Origin: Plasmodiophora brassicae
Taxonomy: Eukaryota; Endomyxa: Phytomyxea; Phytomyxea; Plasmodiophorida
Length of the DNA: 64,000 bases
Assembly (NCBI GenBank): GCA_036867785.1
Contig: CP145424.1
Coordinates: 620,001-684,000, forward strand
Direction: 5' to 3'
Shown piece by piece: positions 31,860 through 42,969 of the stretch. Positions within the stretch are counted from its first letter, which is position 1. Each line of letters begins with the position of its first letter. A program made the position numbers and the translations under genes. The notes under the pieces are model-generated. The model searched no databases, was not told the origin of the DNA, and worked only from the letters and a program-made list of their open reading frames with translations.

Positions 31860-34236
31860 TCACATCGCTAATCGCGTGTCGGCAGCAGCTGGGTCTGTTG
31901 GGGCAGTCGGACGGCACGACGTCGCCCGCAGACGTGCGACCTGCTGTAAGGCGGCGCGCACAGCGGCCTCCAAGGCGTCCAGGCGCTCGATGGACGTCGT
32001 TCCACTGCGCGTGCTGGACGCTGACGCGTCATCACGACCCGATTCACGACTGTCTCGTCCGCTTCGACCGAGGTCCCATTTCTCGCTGCGTCGTTGGGCA
32101 GGGTCGCGCGAAGGCTACGGTGCGGGGTTAGCACTGACGGCGCCCTGTGAGGTGCGGGTACGCCCACGCACCCTAGCTGGCATCCGAACGAAGGACTGAT
32201 CCTGGCCCTGGTGCGACCGTTTCACATGAACCAGGTTGGACAGGTCGGCTTCCGCCTTCTCCAGGAGGGTGTTCGTGATGCCTTCATACGTCCCGATGAT
32301 CCTGCAACGCAGCGTATGAGATGCTGCCCCCCACCTGGCGACACGACGCGCGCCATACAACCTCAACATCGTCTCGATGGGGACCTTGAGCAGTGTGGAT
32401 TCGCCCAGGCTGCGAAGGCTATAGACCCAGGAGTTGGTCAGGAACATGCCAATCTCGCCGACGCTGGCCCCCGTCAGGAACTTCTGGTACACAATGCTCG
32501 AATTGCCGGACGACACGGCCGCGACCTGGCCCTTCACGACCAGGTACCTGCATGCAAACGTCAGCGGTTGCGGGCCTCGCCCAGCCGAAACCAAGACGTA
32601 CCAGGCATCACACGGGTACCCGTACGTGGCAATGTACTGGCCTGGGCGAACACGAACGGTTTCGCCCACTGACAGCACATCCGTTTCGAGGTTCGGGTTA
32701 CCCACCAATTTGAAGAATTCCGACTTTGCGATCAGCTGAACATACGCGAATGAATACGGGGGAGCCAAACGATAGATATGGATGGACCAACCTCCGCGTA
32801 TAAGTGCTCGATGACTTCACGTCGCAGATCGGGCGTCATATCGGCCAAGACGAGGCTTTGGTCAACGGGTTCTCGATGGTCGCGCTTGTACAGCAAGCCC
32901 AGCTCGCGAACGACGCGAGTCTGGAGACTCCTCGGCAAGGATTTGTGGCTCAGGAACTGGCTGACCAGGTGCATCCGCTCCCGGTATGCGGCGCTGTGCT
33001 TGTCAGCCGTCTCCAATATGGAACTGCGGCCGAACCCTTTTAGATACAAACGTGGCACTGGGGACATCTCGTGCAACCAACCTGACCGTCGCAGTGACGT
33101 ACGATATGATGATGGCGCCCGTCGTGAACGCAACCACGGCGACCACTAACTCGCCAGTGGAATGCCCAGACACATCTCCATAGCCGAGCGTGCACAGCGT
33201 CTGCCACGCCCAGTCTGCGAGACCATGGTCAGCGCAGGCGCGGCAGACGACGTAAGCGCAACCTTACACAAGGAGACCAGGTACTGATACGTCTGCGGTT
33301 GCGACAGGATCTCGCCGTTGAACGACCGGTCCAGCCACGACTGGTCTGGGTCCGCTTCGTAGCCGACCCGGTACCAGATGCAGGCGGATAGGTGTGCAGC
33401 GCCCAGCAGCATGATGAAGAGCTTGAGCCCGCGTACGACGCCCTGGTGTACGAGCGGGTTGTACTCGAGGTCGTAGAACATCCTCTGGGCGCGACGCGCT
33501 CGTAGCGTTTTCGCCATGCGAAGAACGCGCAGGGTCAGCCTGGGAAACTTGAGCCCCTGGCTAATGGCGCCGATCGCCGAGAAGGCGCCGTTCGGGGGCA
33601 GTATAAGCGAATACGGCAACGACGCCAGCAGGTCGATCAGGAACCATCCTGTCAGGTACCTCGTCGCGATCCGCTTCAGGGATACGATGAGGTCGCCGTC
33701 GGCGCCTTCATAAGCGGTGAAGAAGGTCAGGAGAAGGTCGGCGAGGTAGAGAAAGTCAATAACGATGTCCAGCGTCGATTCCGGGTCGTCCGGGTGGAAC
33801 GCCACCCGAATGGGCAACACGATGACCGTGTTCAGGAGCAGGCCGATCAGACACAAGTCCCAGGCCCGTTTCACCGGGTGGTCCGGCATTAGAATGTACC
33901 AAGGCGCGACGACCTGTCGGCACGACATCTCAGAACCAGTATGCTGCCGAGGTGGACAACGTGGACCTCTCGGTGCCGATCTTCGACCGCGGATCGCAGT
34001 GCTTCGGCGAAGGTGCCGATGATGGCATCGGACGACAGCAATTCGTCGGAGCGTTGCTGCTCGATCCGCTTCTTGCCTTCCGCCAATGCCAGAGCCTTGA
34101 ACCGTCCGAGGTTCGAGGACGACGACGCTTTCGCGGGATCCAGCGGCTCCGACCGTTGACCGGTCTGGTCAACGATGCGTTGTCGCTCGTCACGGCCGGC
34201 CGACGAACTGCCAGGCGTGATTGACGTGCCCGACAT
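31860..34236 (-). CDS. Voltage-gated K+ channel with CNBD-like domain, copy A
   Basis: Multi-exon gene. The N-terminus (MSGTSITPGSSSAGRD, RFKALALAEGKKRIEQ, EDRHRE) is spliced to VVAPWYILMPDHPVKRAWDL, the S1 entry of the HCN/CNG/EAG superfamily. S2-S3 has DIVIDFLYLADLLLTFFTAY. S4 is FPRLTLRVLRMAKTLRARRA, with regularly spaced Arg. S5 follows. The pore DWAWQTLCTLGYGDVSG carries the K+ filter TLGYGD. A C-linker follows (MHLVSQFLSHKSLPRSLQTR, VVRELGLLY). The CNBD-like part is YLVVKGQVAAVSSGNSSIVY and ASVGEIGMFLTNSWVYSLRS. The tail has a coiled coil (IERLDALEAAVRAALQQVAR) ending at a TGA at 31860-31862. The CNBD lacks the usual R-(T/S)-A after GExxML, so ligand binding is doubtful. The joins around 33240 and 32120 are approximate. 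Confidence 0.85.
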
Positions 34237-34377
34237 CGTCGTATTACGGAACGTGTGCGCCCCCCCAGTCAGCAACAGTATCGATCGAGCAAAGCGTACC
34301 ATAGATCCCATCGCCTACCAGCAATTGCAGAGGAAGACGCAAGGTCTACCTCGATGGGCGACGTTTGTTTATGATAT

Positions 34378-36789
34378 CTAGGTAGCAGGTAAGGATGCAC
34401 GCTGGAGCGAGCCGGCCTTCAGACGGTTTATCTGCTGTAGGGCGACGCGTACAGCGCTCTCCATGGCCTCCAAGCGTTCGCCGATCGTGGCGACACCGAA
34501 CCCTGATATCGAAGCGTCGCGGCTTGATTCCCGACTGTGAGAGCCGGCGCCGAGGTTCCACTTGCCGCTCTGACGTGGTGTCGCCGGGCTAGGTTCGTGC
34601 AGAGCCTACGTGCGACTTAGGGCATGTAGCCTGCCCCGGCAATGTATACAGACGTACCGCAGCTGGCGACCGGACGGCGGCCTGAATCCCATCCTGACGG
34701 GTCCGCTTCACACGAATCAAGTTGGATAGGTCGCGCTCCGCCTTCTCCAACATTTTGTTCGTGACGCCTTCGTACGTCCCGAAGATCCTGAGGCAGCAAC
34801 AAACAGCATCAGACGCCGCTTCGCTATTTACAACGTGCGCAAATCGACGGCCACCTGAACATTGTCTGAAGCGGGACCTTGAGCAGTGTGGATTCGCCCA
34901 GGCTGCGCAGGCTGTAGACCCAGGTATTGGTCAGGAACATACCGACCTCGCCGACACTCGCCCCCATTGGAAACTTTTGATACACGATGCTCGAATTGCC
35001 GGACGATACGGCGGCGACGTGGCCCTTCACAACAAGGTACCTGGATCCATCGATAAGGTGCAATGCCATCCCATCACCCAAATGCAACATACCAGAAATC
35101 GCAAGGGAACCCATATGTTGCAATGTACTGCCCCGGACGAACACGAATGGTTTCTCCCGTTGATAGCACATCCGTCTCGAGACTAGGATTGCTCACCAAC
35201 TTGAAGAACTCCGACTTCTTCAGCAACTGGAAACGACAATGAGTTCAGGGCTGCAGAAGTTCGGAAGGTGGAAGACGAAACCTCTTGGTACAAGTTCCCG
35301 ATTATGTCGTGCCGAAGTTCGGGCGTCATATCAGCCAACAGCACGCCGTAGTCGGCCGGCGCCTTATGCTCGCGCCTGTAGAATGCTCCTAGCTCGCGAA
35401 CGACACGAGTCTGAAGACTCGGAGGTAGACGCTTGTGTGCCAGGAATTGGCTCACCAGGTGCATGCGCTCCCTGTACGTGGCGCTGCTCTTGTCAGCCGC
35501 CTGCAATATAGAGCTGGAATGGTACTGTTTAACGGAGATGCAATGCATGGTTAAGCGAAAGCGGCTGACCTGATCGTTGCAGTGATGTACGAGAAAACTG
35601 TGGCGCCCAGAGTAATGACCACGATGGACGTCAGCAATTCCTCTGTGGAATCCCCTGTGACATCTCCATACCCAACCGTACACAACGTCTGCCAGGCCCA
35701 GTCTGCGATATGGTTGTCAGAATACAGCATTTCTGCGTCCGAAGCAACCTTACACAGGGCGACCAGGTACTGGTAGGTTTGTGGTTGGTCTAGGATCCCA
35801 GTGTGGAAGGAACGATCGAACCAGGACTGGTCCGGGTCTGCGTCGAGCCCGATCCGTATCCAAAGGCACGCGGCGAAGTGCCCGACGACCAGCATCACGA
35901 GAAGGAGCTTGGCGGCGCGTATGATACCCTGGTGCACGTGCGGGTTGTACTCGAGGTCGTAAAAGAGTTTCTGGAAACGGCGCGCGCGTAACATTTTAAC
36001 CATGCGAAGCAAGCGCAGGGTGATCCTGGGAATCTTCAGCCCCCGGCCTATGGCACCGACGGTCGAGAACACGCCGTTATGGGGCAATACCAGCGAATAC
36101 GGGAACGATGCTACCAAATCGACAAGGAACCACCCCTTGACATAGCTCAAGGCGATCTGTTTCGGCGAAACGACCAGTTCACCATCGGCGTCCTCGTAGG
36201 CGGTGACGAAGGTCAAAACAAGGTCGAAGAAGAACACGAAGTCAATGACAGTGTCCATCGTCGAATCGGACGTGTCCGGATGGAATGCGACGCGGATCGG
36301 CAGAACGCTGATTGTGTAGGCGAGTAGACCGATTAGGCAGACCTCCCAACACCGCTTCACGGGGTGGTCGGGCATCAGGACGTACCAAGGCACGACGACC
36401 TGTAGCATGCAACGTCAGAGACAGACGGCCAACGGTACGGATGCGTCGACCTCTCGATGCCGATCCTCGACAGCAGAACGCAACGCCTCGGCGAAGGTGT
36501 TCACGATGGCGTCAGAAGATAGGATTTGCGCAACGCGTTTCTCCTCGACCTTCTTCTTGCCTTCAGCTAGTGCCAGGGCCTTGAACCGGTCAACCTTGGA
36601 CAATGACGCCTCCGAGGCAGCCGACCGATCCAGCGCATTGGTTCGAGCCGACGTTGTTATCGCATCTTGTGCAGTTGCAGGATGGTCTGCTGCCCCAGGC
36701 GCTTCGGAGCCGGGCTGTTGAGGACGTTCGGCACCGTCTCCGGCATCTGGCGAGGCAGTACGCGTAGCCTGCGCCACTCGTGCCAGCAT
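34378..36789 (-). CDS. Voltage-gated K+ channel with CNBD-like domain, copy B
   Basis: Tandem paralogue of copy A, same strand, 140 bp away, with the same exon plan. N-terminus: ALALAEGKKKVEEKR, AVEDRHRE, then a short intron and VVVPWYVLMPDHPVKRCWEV. S1-S3: TMDTVIDFVFFFDLVLTFVT. S4: IPRITLRLLRMVKMLRARRF. Pore: DWAWQTLCTVGYGDVTGDST (filter TVGYGD). C-linker: RERMHLVSQFLAHKRLPPSL. CNBD-like: YLVVKGHVAAVSSGNSSIVY and GEVGMFLTNTWVYSLRSLGE. The coiled-coil tail (IGERLEAMESAVRVALQQIN) ends at a TAG at 34378-34380. As in copy A, the phosphate-cassette Arg is absent. The start is probably 36789 (MLARVAQATRTASPDAG); 36828 is in frame upstream. Confidence 0.85.
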
Positions 36790-37064
36790 CGACGATGGCA
36801 GCGAGTAAAAATGCCACCTGGGCAACAATGGAGATCGAATGAAGTGTACCTATGCCGATCTGCTTAACAGCAGGGGACAGAGAAGGCACCTGATCATGAA
36901 ACCGAGAGTGCGGGAGAGCTGTTGTCTGGAAAGGCGCAGCGTGCACCATCGTACACCTGTCGAACAGCCCTCTCGAGTAGGTGCCCATCTATGCCTTAGC
37001 GCCGCACCACCGATCATTTCGCGGTTGGGATCGACTGTGCCTCACATGACGTACCTAAGCGAGT

Positions 37065-37821
37065 TTATGTTTCAGGCTCTGCTGTCCTCATTGATATTGC
37101 TGTTTGTCCCGTTTCCGTTGATGTTGTTGTTGCTGCTGTTTTTCGTTTCTTCCTCTCCCGAAGCATGGCCTTTCTTTGCTCGATGTCATGCTGCCGCTTC
37201 GCCTGCATGTCCTCGAATCGTTTTCTAGCGGTATCCGTCTCCGCCTCGATCTCCCGCACCATCTGCTTCTCCACATGCGTCAGCGTCTTCCTGAACTGGT
37301 CCAAGACCGACGGTGCCGAATGGGATGCCTCCGGTTCGTTAGGTTCTTGTCCGGCAGGGACGAACCCGGCATCCGCAATCCACGATTTCCTTTCGAAATC
37401 GACGAGCAACCCGTTGTCGTCATTGCCGTCTGGCTGGCCTGCAGCAGCTAGCCTTTGGTACAGTGCCACCTTGTCGTGCATTTTCTTGACACGTTCTTCT
37501 GCCTCTAGCGCTTCCTAGCGGGTTATTTAGGAAAACGACCGGAACGATACGCGCGTGTACCCCATTCACCTGCTGTGCTGCCTTCGAATCGCGTTCGGCG
37601 GTTTTAGCGCTGACGACGGACACCGGTTTGGCTTTGCGACGATGGTCGGCGGTGCCGCCAACCTTCAACTCCTCCTCGGCGGCGTACAGCGTCGCCTTCA
37701 GATTGACGACCGATGCCTGGTCGACCTTGATGGAACGCGCCTGCCGGGGCTGGACGGCCGACTCCGTCAGCCATCCCATCGACCCAACCGACCGCGGTGC
37801 TTCGCCGCCCGAGCTCGCCAT
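37065..37821 (-). CDS. CCDC174: CCDC174-like nuclear coiled-coil protein
   Basis: Two exons. The first carries RSIKVDQASVVNLKATLYAA and EEELKV, matching the CCDC174 N-terminus (SSLVDLKAELFRKQEEF). It is joined across a roughly 45-nt intron (donor after QQVNG near 37554) to EALEAEERVKKMHDKVALYQ, then NGLLVDFERKSWIADAGF (family YLVDFTQK) and a charged C-terminal coil (VEKQMVREIEAETDTARKRF, QRKAMLRERKKRKT). CCDC174 is linked to the exon-junction or spliceosome context in animals; the role here is inferred. The protein is about half the human length and lacks the middle PxHYED region as far as I can see. The start is uncertain: 37821 is taken, with in-frame ATGs at 38016 and 38097. Confidence 0.7.
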
Positions 37822-39107
37822 CGCGCCGTCGGAATGACGCTGTCCCAACGGAGAGCCGCGCAACGGAACGTCCGTAGGCAGGCGAATGACATCACCGCTG
37901 CCTGCATTCCGTTCACACTGCGTTTCAGCGGTGTACTGTCCTAGCAGTGGTGACCTGATTGCACACCGGGCAGGCACTTGCTCAAGGTAAGGTACTGGAC
38001 GTATCAATTTGGCCATACTTTGCCTGGATGATTCTTCCACCGTCACTGGCGGATGCGTTGTCAACACGTGTCTGCTCTCGGATGTGATACTATTCAACCT
38101 GCTGTCGATAGTCGTGCTCGGGAGGATGGAGTCCTGTCAGACATATATCAAGTTCCCGACGGACGTTCCCGCGACCTGGAGCGTTGGGGTTACGGCCGAG
38201 ATAAACTATTGCTCCGTCGGTCCTGGATTGGATTTGAAAGCGTGCAACGGTCTCCCGGTGCTTTACTATGGACTCTTCCGACGACTGCGACGGGTGGCAC
38301 CCAAATGGTGTCATGCAGTAGTCATGTGGCATCGACCTTTGGCGGAGCGAGCCATGACGCCCGGAACTGCCCAGTTCTGCAGTCGTAATCACAGACCCTT
38401 GACACACATGGCATGACGTGACGAGCGGTTACCACCTGCCCTGCGTCTCGTGTACGATACTCTAGCCGACATTGGTGAGGTCGGGCAGCGCGCTGTACCA
38501 AAACTCTAGCTCCTCGCTTGGCTCCGTTGATGATCACCAGCGGACGTCGTACACGATAAGCCCACGGGTTGGTATTGTAAACATGCGGACTGAGAGGTGG
38601 CAGCCCATAGATGGACGAAGACAATCATCAACACGCCAGATCAGCGTCATTGGCGGTATCAGGCAGTGAATTTGCGACGATATTCGCCAGGTTCTGCACT
38701 TCGTTTCATTCTGAGAGCTTGTCGTCCAGAGTGTCAGGGTTCTTGGAGCAAGGCCAGTCAAATTCGCCACCCATTCTGGCCTACGTTGTTCCGATGGCAC
38801 ACTGCGTTCTGCACCAAGTTTCTTCAGTTCCTTTGTATCTCTCGTAACTACTGGTTTCGCGCGCGTCAGTCATCGACCGTAGTCGAATGGAAGTGCTGCG
38901 GTTTTACCGGGACGCTGCTGATGATGACCAATAGGCAATAGAGCATGATTCTTTGGCGCGACGTGGATGATCCCAAACAGCCCATTTGGCACCATTGGTG
39001 ATATCTGCCTGTGTGTTTCCGTTTGCACAGCCGAGGCTGGGACCAGTTTCCCCGTCTTCCGGCCAGCGTCAGTCGTATCGCACGTATAGATCTGTTAGTT
39101 ATTTTGG
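37822..39107. other. gene-poor stretch, nothing recognised
   Basis: About 1.3 kb, of which the first 280 bp may be 5' coding or leader of the CCDC174-like gene. Frames around 38090-38940 on both strands have no recognisable domains and mutually exclusive translations; they may be decayed repeat sequence. Confidence 0.4.
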
Positions 39108-39180
39108 CGTTATATAACGGGCGTTATATAACGCGTTATATAACGTTATGTCACAGAGGCGTTATATAACGCGTTATATT
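39108..39180. repeat. cluster of CGTTATATAACG palindromes, left
   Basis: The 12-bp perfect palindrome CGTTATATAACG occurs at 39108-39119, 39122-39133, 39134-39145 and 39160-39171, followed by a partial copy. The surrounding DNA is GC-rich, so these AT-rich cores stand out. A matching cluster lies about 450 bp away (39632-39714). Confidence 0.9.
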
Positions 39181-39631
39181 CCATTTATAACGAATAACAG
39201 TGTACCGGTCATGTTTCACACCCATCCTGATTCTACGACCACTTCCTCGGTATCAGAGTCGCTGTAGATCACGTGGTCGTCAATTTCGTTTGGATTCACT
39301 ACGCGGTCGACCTCGCGATCACAGGCATCTACAAATTCGAAGTCGTCGACAGGATCAATCACGTCGTCATCTTCGCATCCACCGGCAGCAGATTCCACAG
39401 AGATTCTGTCCAGGAGTGGAAACTGATGAGGTGCTTGAGGAGTCCGTCTATCGGGCGTGCGTCCGGGACCTTTCGCTTCAGTTGGGACGAATTGAAACAC
39501 ACTGCAGTCTGGCGTTCAATATTCGCGTCTCCAGGTCTGTTTCGAGATGTCAATGCGAGTCCGCCGGATTTCCACGGCCTCTCCGCGCAGACCGGGCTGT
39601 CCGGGGCGGTCTCCAAGCGTCTCCAAAAAGG

Positions 39632-39714
39632 GCGTTATATAACCGTTATATAACCGTTATATAACGTTACATAACGTTATATAACGCCCACCCCCCCGCC
39701 AAGCGTTATATAAC
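39632..39714. repeat. cluster of CGTTATATAACG palindromes, right
   Basis: Five overlapping or adjacent copies of CGTTATATAAC(G), including variants such as CGTTACATAACG, and then AAGCGTTATATAACAG. With the left cluster it brackets about 450 bp holding only weak frames; one acidic minus-strand frame at 39216-39500 ends DSDTEEVVVESGWV. The pair could be subterminal repeats of a DNA element or arrays of a palindromic protein-binding site. Confidence 0.85.
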
Positions 39715-39749
39715 AGATCTATAATCGCACGTCGTGCTGATGACATAAT

Positions 39750-40035
39750 CCGTGTCGACAAACCCTGTCCTTCTCTGGAGCTGGAAGGCGCGTAAAGCGC
39801 GCGCAAGCGCACGCTCGACGGCGACGTCAACGACTGGCAAAGTCGGTGGGGTCGATGAAAGCAGGAGGAGGTCGCATTGGAGTTGGGCACTTGGCTTCGT
39901 CATCAACCGAGCCCGTCGAGCTGGAGCGCGCGCGTGCGTGCCATCAGATACGATCGGAAATAATTCACACAAACAGGGACGAAACAGACCGCCGGCCGGA
40001 ACAAGAACAATGAAGCGGAACGAGACAAGCAGACG
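39750..40035 (-). mobile_element. gag-like fragment of a Ty3/gypsy fossil
   Basis: This roughly 285-bp stretch is an inverted, diverged copy of about 53405-53720, which leads into a gag-like region. Shared strings include GGCTTCGTCATCAACCGA, AATTCACACAAACA and GAAGCGGAACGAGACAAGCA. It is broken and incomplete, with no LTRs seen. It is old, judging by divergence from its partner. Confidence 0.55.
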
Positions 40036-40691
40036 ATGCGGCGATGAGACGGTTAAAATGTCAGGAGAGGAACCGACGAGAGGCGACGACTATCTCCACA
40101 ACACGGATTAACCGTCTGGCGAGGCCGACCGTTGCCGTGAACGTGGATTCCAAACTGCGCGACCCACTTAACAACCGTGTCAGAACACCGCCGTATCTGT
40201 TCGCTAACTGTCATGCACCTCTAACATTGGATCGGACGCGTAACCATTTTTCAACGATCGCATTGGGCGCTATCGAAGGACTGTCGTCGCATCCATTGCT
40301 CTACGGGTCGTTCGAGTTTGAGCGGCAGTACTGAGGGCGTGGCAACATAGGGTTGTGGGGGGGCTGCTTTATGGGATTGCCGACTTCGATGCAGGAGCCA
40401 TACGTAGATTCGGCCGCTGCCTACCTGCGATACCACTCTCTACGCCCAACAAATTCAAGATGCCATCAGATCTCCGCTCTCGTGAATGGCGCCTTCGCGG
40501 GGAGGTCATCGCTGCGAGGATTGCATGCAACGTTAAATGAAAACGATATCGGTTATCAGATCGTATCTCTCGAGAGTGCACATTCCGGGGTTGTCCTGCT
40601 GGTGAGCATGTTATGTGTCCTTGTGCCCTGCGGCACAGGAGCCGTGTTTCAAAGCACCGCCCAACAGACCAAGTTGGAATCCACTATCCGG
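40036..40691. other. spacer, nothing recognised
   Basis: About 650 bp downstream of PP2C copy 3 and beyond the duplicated flank, with no domain-bearing frame on either strand. Confidence 0.4.
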
Positions 40692-41830
40692 CCCGACATC
40701 TATCGCACCGGCATTTCGAGCGTGGAACCAAATCGCGAACCCAATACCATCGGGTTTCGCATTCCTAAACACACCAATCGCCGCGGGCTGGTCAGCCCAG
40801 CGTCGCAGACGTCGTCGTCGTCGCGAAACTCGCCGTTTTATTCACAACGGTCATAGATCATAATCTGGCGATTATCGGGCGAGAAAGGTCATCATTGCTC
40901 ACTGCGAGTAGTTTGTGGCTTCAACTCCACGTAGACGAGGGCGGCATCGTCGACCGATCCACCGGTCATGTTCCTCAGGATTGCAACCTTCTCGGACGGG
41001 TCAGCGGATTCCACGTGCTGGACCGATTTCCATAATGGCACGCCGTCCGTTGCCAATATGAAACTCAGGGTGCCGTCAACCAGCGCCGATACGATCGAGT
41101 CCGGTTCTCGACGGAACAGATCTGATGTCATTAAGCGAAACGGTCCCGGGAAAGGCACGAAGTCTCGCCAGGTATCTCGATGATCCTTCGTCAGCGAGCA
41201 CAGCATCTTAACATCGGGATCGTTTGGGTCGAAATCCCCCTTGTGGTACTTCACCATTGCGTTGACAACATCCATATCACAGTGATAATCGCCAATGGAC
41301 CCGTACATCCTCAGACCCGTGATCCCAACACGATTATCTCGTCCTGCAGTCGCTTTACGCTCGTATGATGAACACCCGGCCAGATCACCATACAGCATGT
41401 TCGCCTTGTTGAACTCCTCCTCAACGTCCCACGGCAGCGTGTCCATACTTTGAGGTACCGAGGAAACGTATCCCGTTGACGTGTGAATCAGGCCCAGGCT
41501 ATCGCCAATGGCCGCGATGTGAACGTGACGATCAGTGACTACGGCCATTGTAGCAGTCGTTCCTCCTGCATCGCGGACGTCCATCCCATGACCCTCGATA
41601 GCCTGTCGCTTGACGATATGGTGGACCTCGCGGGGTAGACCTTTCAAGATGACGGGCAGATCAGTATCGTGGTGCTCGGCAATGGATTTCGCCAGGACGT
41701 ATGGCGTGTAGTGCGCTGCGAGCCGAGCAATCTTGTGGGTCACATGCCCATCGTAGACAGCAAACCAGGTCACCTTGCCGAATCGCGTACGAATCTGCGA
41801 TGCAACATCGTTCCAGTAGGAATCATCAGC
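40692..41830. repeat. Inverted segmental duplicate of about 19505-20650
   Basis: This segment matches, in reverse orientation, the 3' two-thirds of PP2C copy 1 plus about 190 bp beyond its stop. The shared flank contains GTCTGCGACGCTGGGCTGACC and CTCGAAATGCCGGTGCGATAG, cited here in part. Divergence is low in the coding part and higher, with small indels, in the flank. The left breakpoint of the coding match lies where GATGATTCC meets unrelated sequence near 41829. Confidence 0.85.
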
Positions 41831-41863
41831 GGGCGCCCGCAAAGGCATCGGTGCTCCGGCCAA
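40892..41863 (-). CDS. PP2C copy 3, 5'-truncated duplicate of copy 1
   Basis: A 323-aa open frame. From DDSYWNDVASQIRTRFGK onward it is nearly identical to copy 1. The preceding MAGAPMPLRAPA is unrelated to copy 1 there and instead resembles GGAPVPARGP in copy 2. About 120 N-terminal residues of the fold, including the first metal-site strand (QDYCDVV in copy 1), are missing, and VYDGHG has become VYDGHV. GDS, TDG and DDAALVYVEL are kept. It lies in the duplicated block 40692-41830. The open frame suggests a recent event or some constraint. Without the first strand and the DGHG Gly it may be catalytically dead; a pseudogene or a decoy are both possible. Confidence 0.75.
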   Translation of the reverse strand: MAGAPMPLRAPADDSYWNDVASQIRTRFGKVTWFAVYDGHVTHKIARLAAHYTPYVLAKSIAEHHDTDLPVILKGLPREVHHIVKRQAIEGHGMDVRDAGGTTATMAVVTDRHVHIAAIGDSLGLIHTSTGYVSSVPQSMDTLPWDVEEEFNKANMLYGDLAGCSSYERKATAGRDNRVGITGLRMYGSIGDYHCDMDVVNAMVKYHKGDFDPNDPDVKMLCSLTKDHRDTWRDFVPFPGPFRLMTSDLFRREPDSIVSALVDGTLSFILATDGVPLWKSVQHVESADPSEKVAILRNMTGGSVDDAALVYVELKPQTTRSEQ

Positions 41864-42969
41864 GGCAGCTAGGTAGTGATGCCAAGGGCGTTGCGCAACG
41901 GGCTCGACGACTGCAAAAGCATGAAGCTTTTCCAGCCACAGGAATAGGAGCGAATTTCCGGACGCTGATCTGCGTCTGACCCACTGATCAGTTCTAATAG
42001 CACTCCTCCGAGCCCTTTCCCTGCAGATATCGATATCGCGGTGACGGGCTCGCTTGCGCTGCCTGTCTGTGCCTGCTTGCAGAGTGTATGCACTGCGTCT
42101 TCATCTGTAAGCTGCGTATTGTTACTGACGACGCTGGTGTTTGTTCATGTTTACCCAGGGTCACGTACAGAATGCCAACGAACAGCTGCGGCAGGCTATC
42201 GACGAGGTATTGGATATGACGAATGAGGCCGCTTTCCGACATATAGGTACCGATGCTGCTGACTCCACGCGGAATGATTCAACAGGCGATGAGGCCGACG
42301 CCGACAACGACGGTGAATTTAATGACAATGAAGACGCTGCCGAGATGGGCGGAGAGCGTTTTGATGCCGGTTGTGCACATGTCGGAGCTAAGGCGTGGGT
42401 CGGTCAGACTGAGATAAAAGATTCGCATGGCAATACAGTTGCGCAATTGACAGTCGACCGCTGCCGAGAGGAGTACCTGTGCATTCGTGATGGTCGTATC
42501 AGAAGGTCTCCACCCGGTTTCCGTGTCTGCCCTGCGTAATAACGGCCTTGGAAAGAGCAGGACGGCAGCTAACGGACTGTCCGAAGTCCTGGAAGGACCG
42601 TCGTATCAACAGGTGTACTCTCCGCCAGGTGCTGTTGCTCCCTGTGTTCCTTGTATCCCAAGAGCGATAATCGTTGATTCCGCTGGACATGCATGTGGAT
42701 GTGTAAGTAACGCGATTGCCTCCGCTATGGTCATCGAGCATGTTAACCGTGTTTCCGCAGACAGTAACTCTGTGGCAGCGGTTGCTTTGGTACGATGCTG
42801 TCCAAATATGACCAATCGCGTTTGTTAACGTGCTAATTGATTTGATATGCTTTTAGGCTACCCACCTTTGCTTGTTCACCCAGCCCTAGCACGGCGTGTC
42901 GAGGCACCTTCGATCCAGGACGCCGGGTCAGCCGATCGGGATGTTTGTTTTTTGGCTGATTGATGAGCG
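41864..42969. other. region with an uncertain small acidic ORF
   Basis: About 1.1 kb. The best frame is 42141-42539 (+), 132 aa, with an acidic centre (GDEADADNDGEFNDNEDAAE) and a tail HGNTVAQLTVDRCREEYLCI. It has no known domain and no clear promoter. It could be an exon of a small gene or chance; I do not call it as a gene. Confidence 0.4.

Noticed and set aside
42141-42539. Acidic 132-aa plus-strand ORF as a gene
   Set aside because: No domain, no conserved start context and no convincing neighbouring exons; kept only as a note in the spacer.
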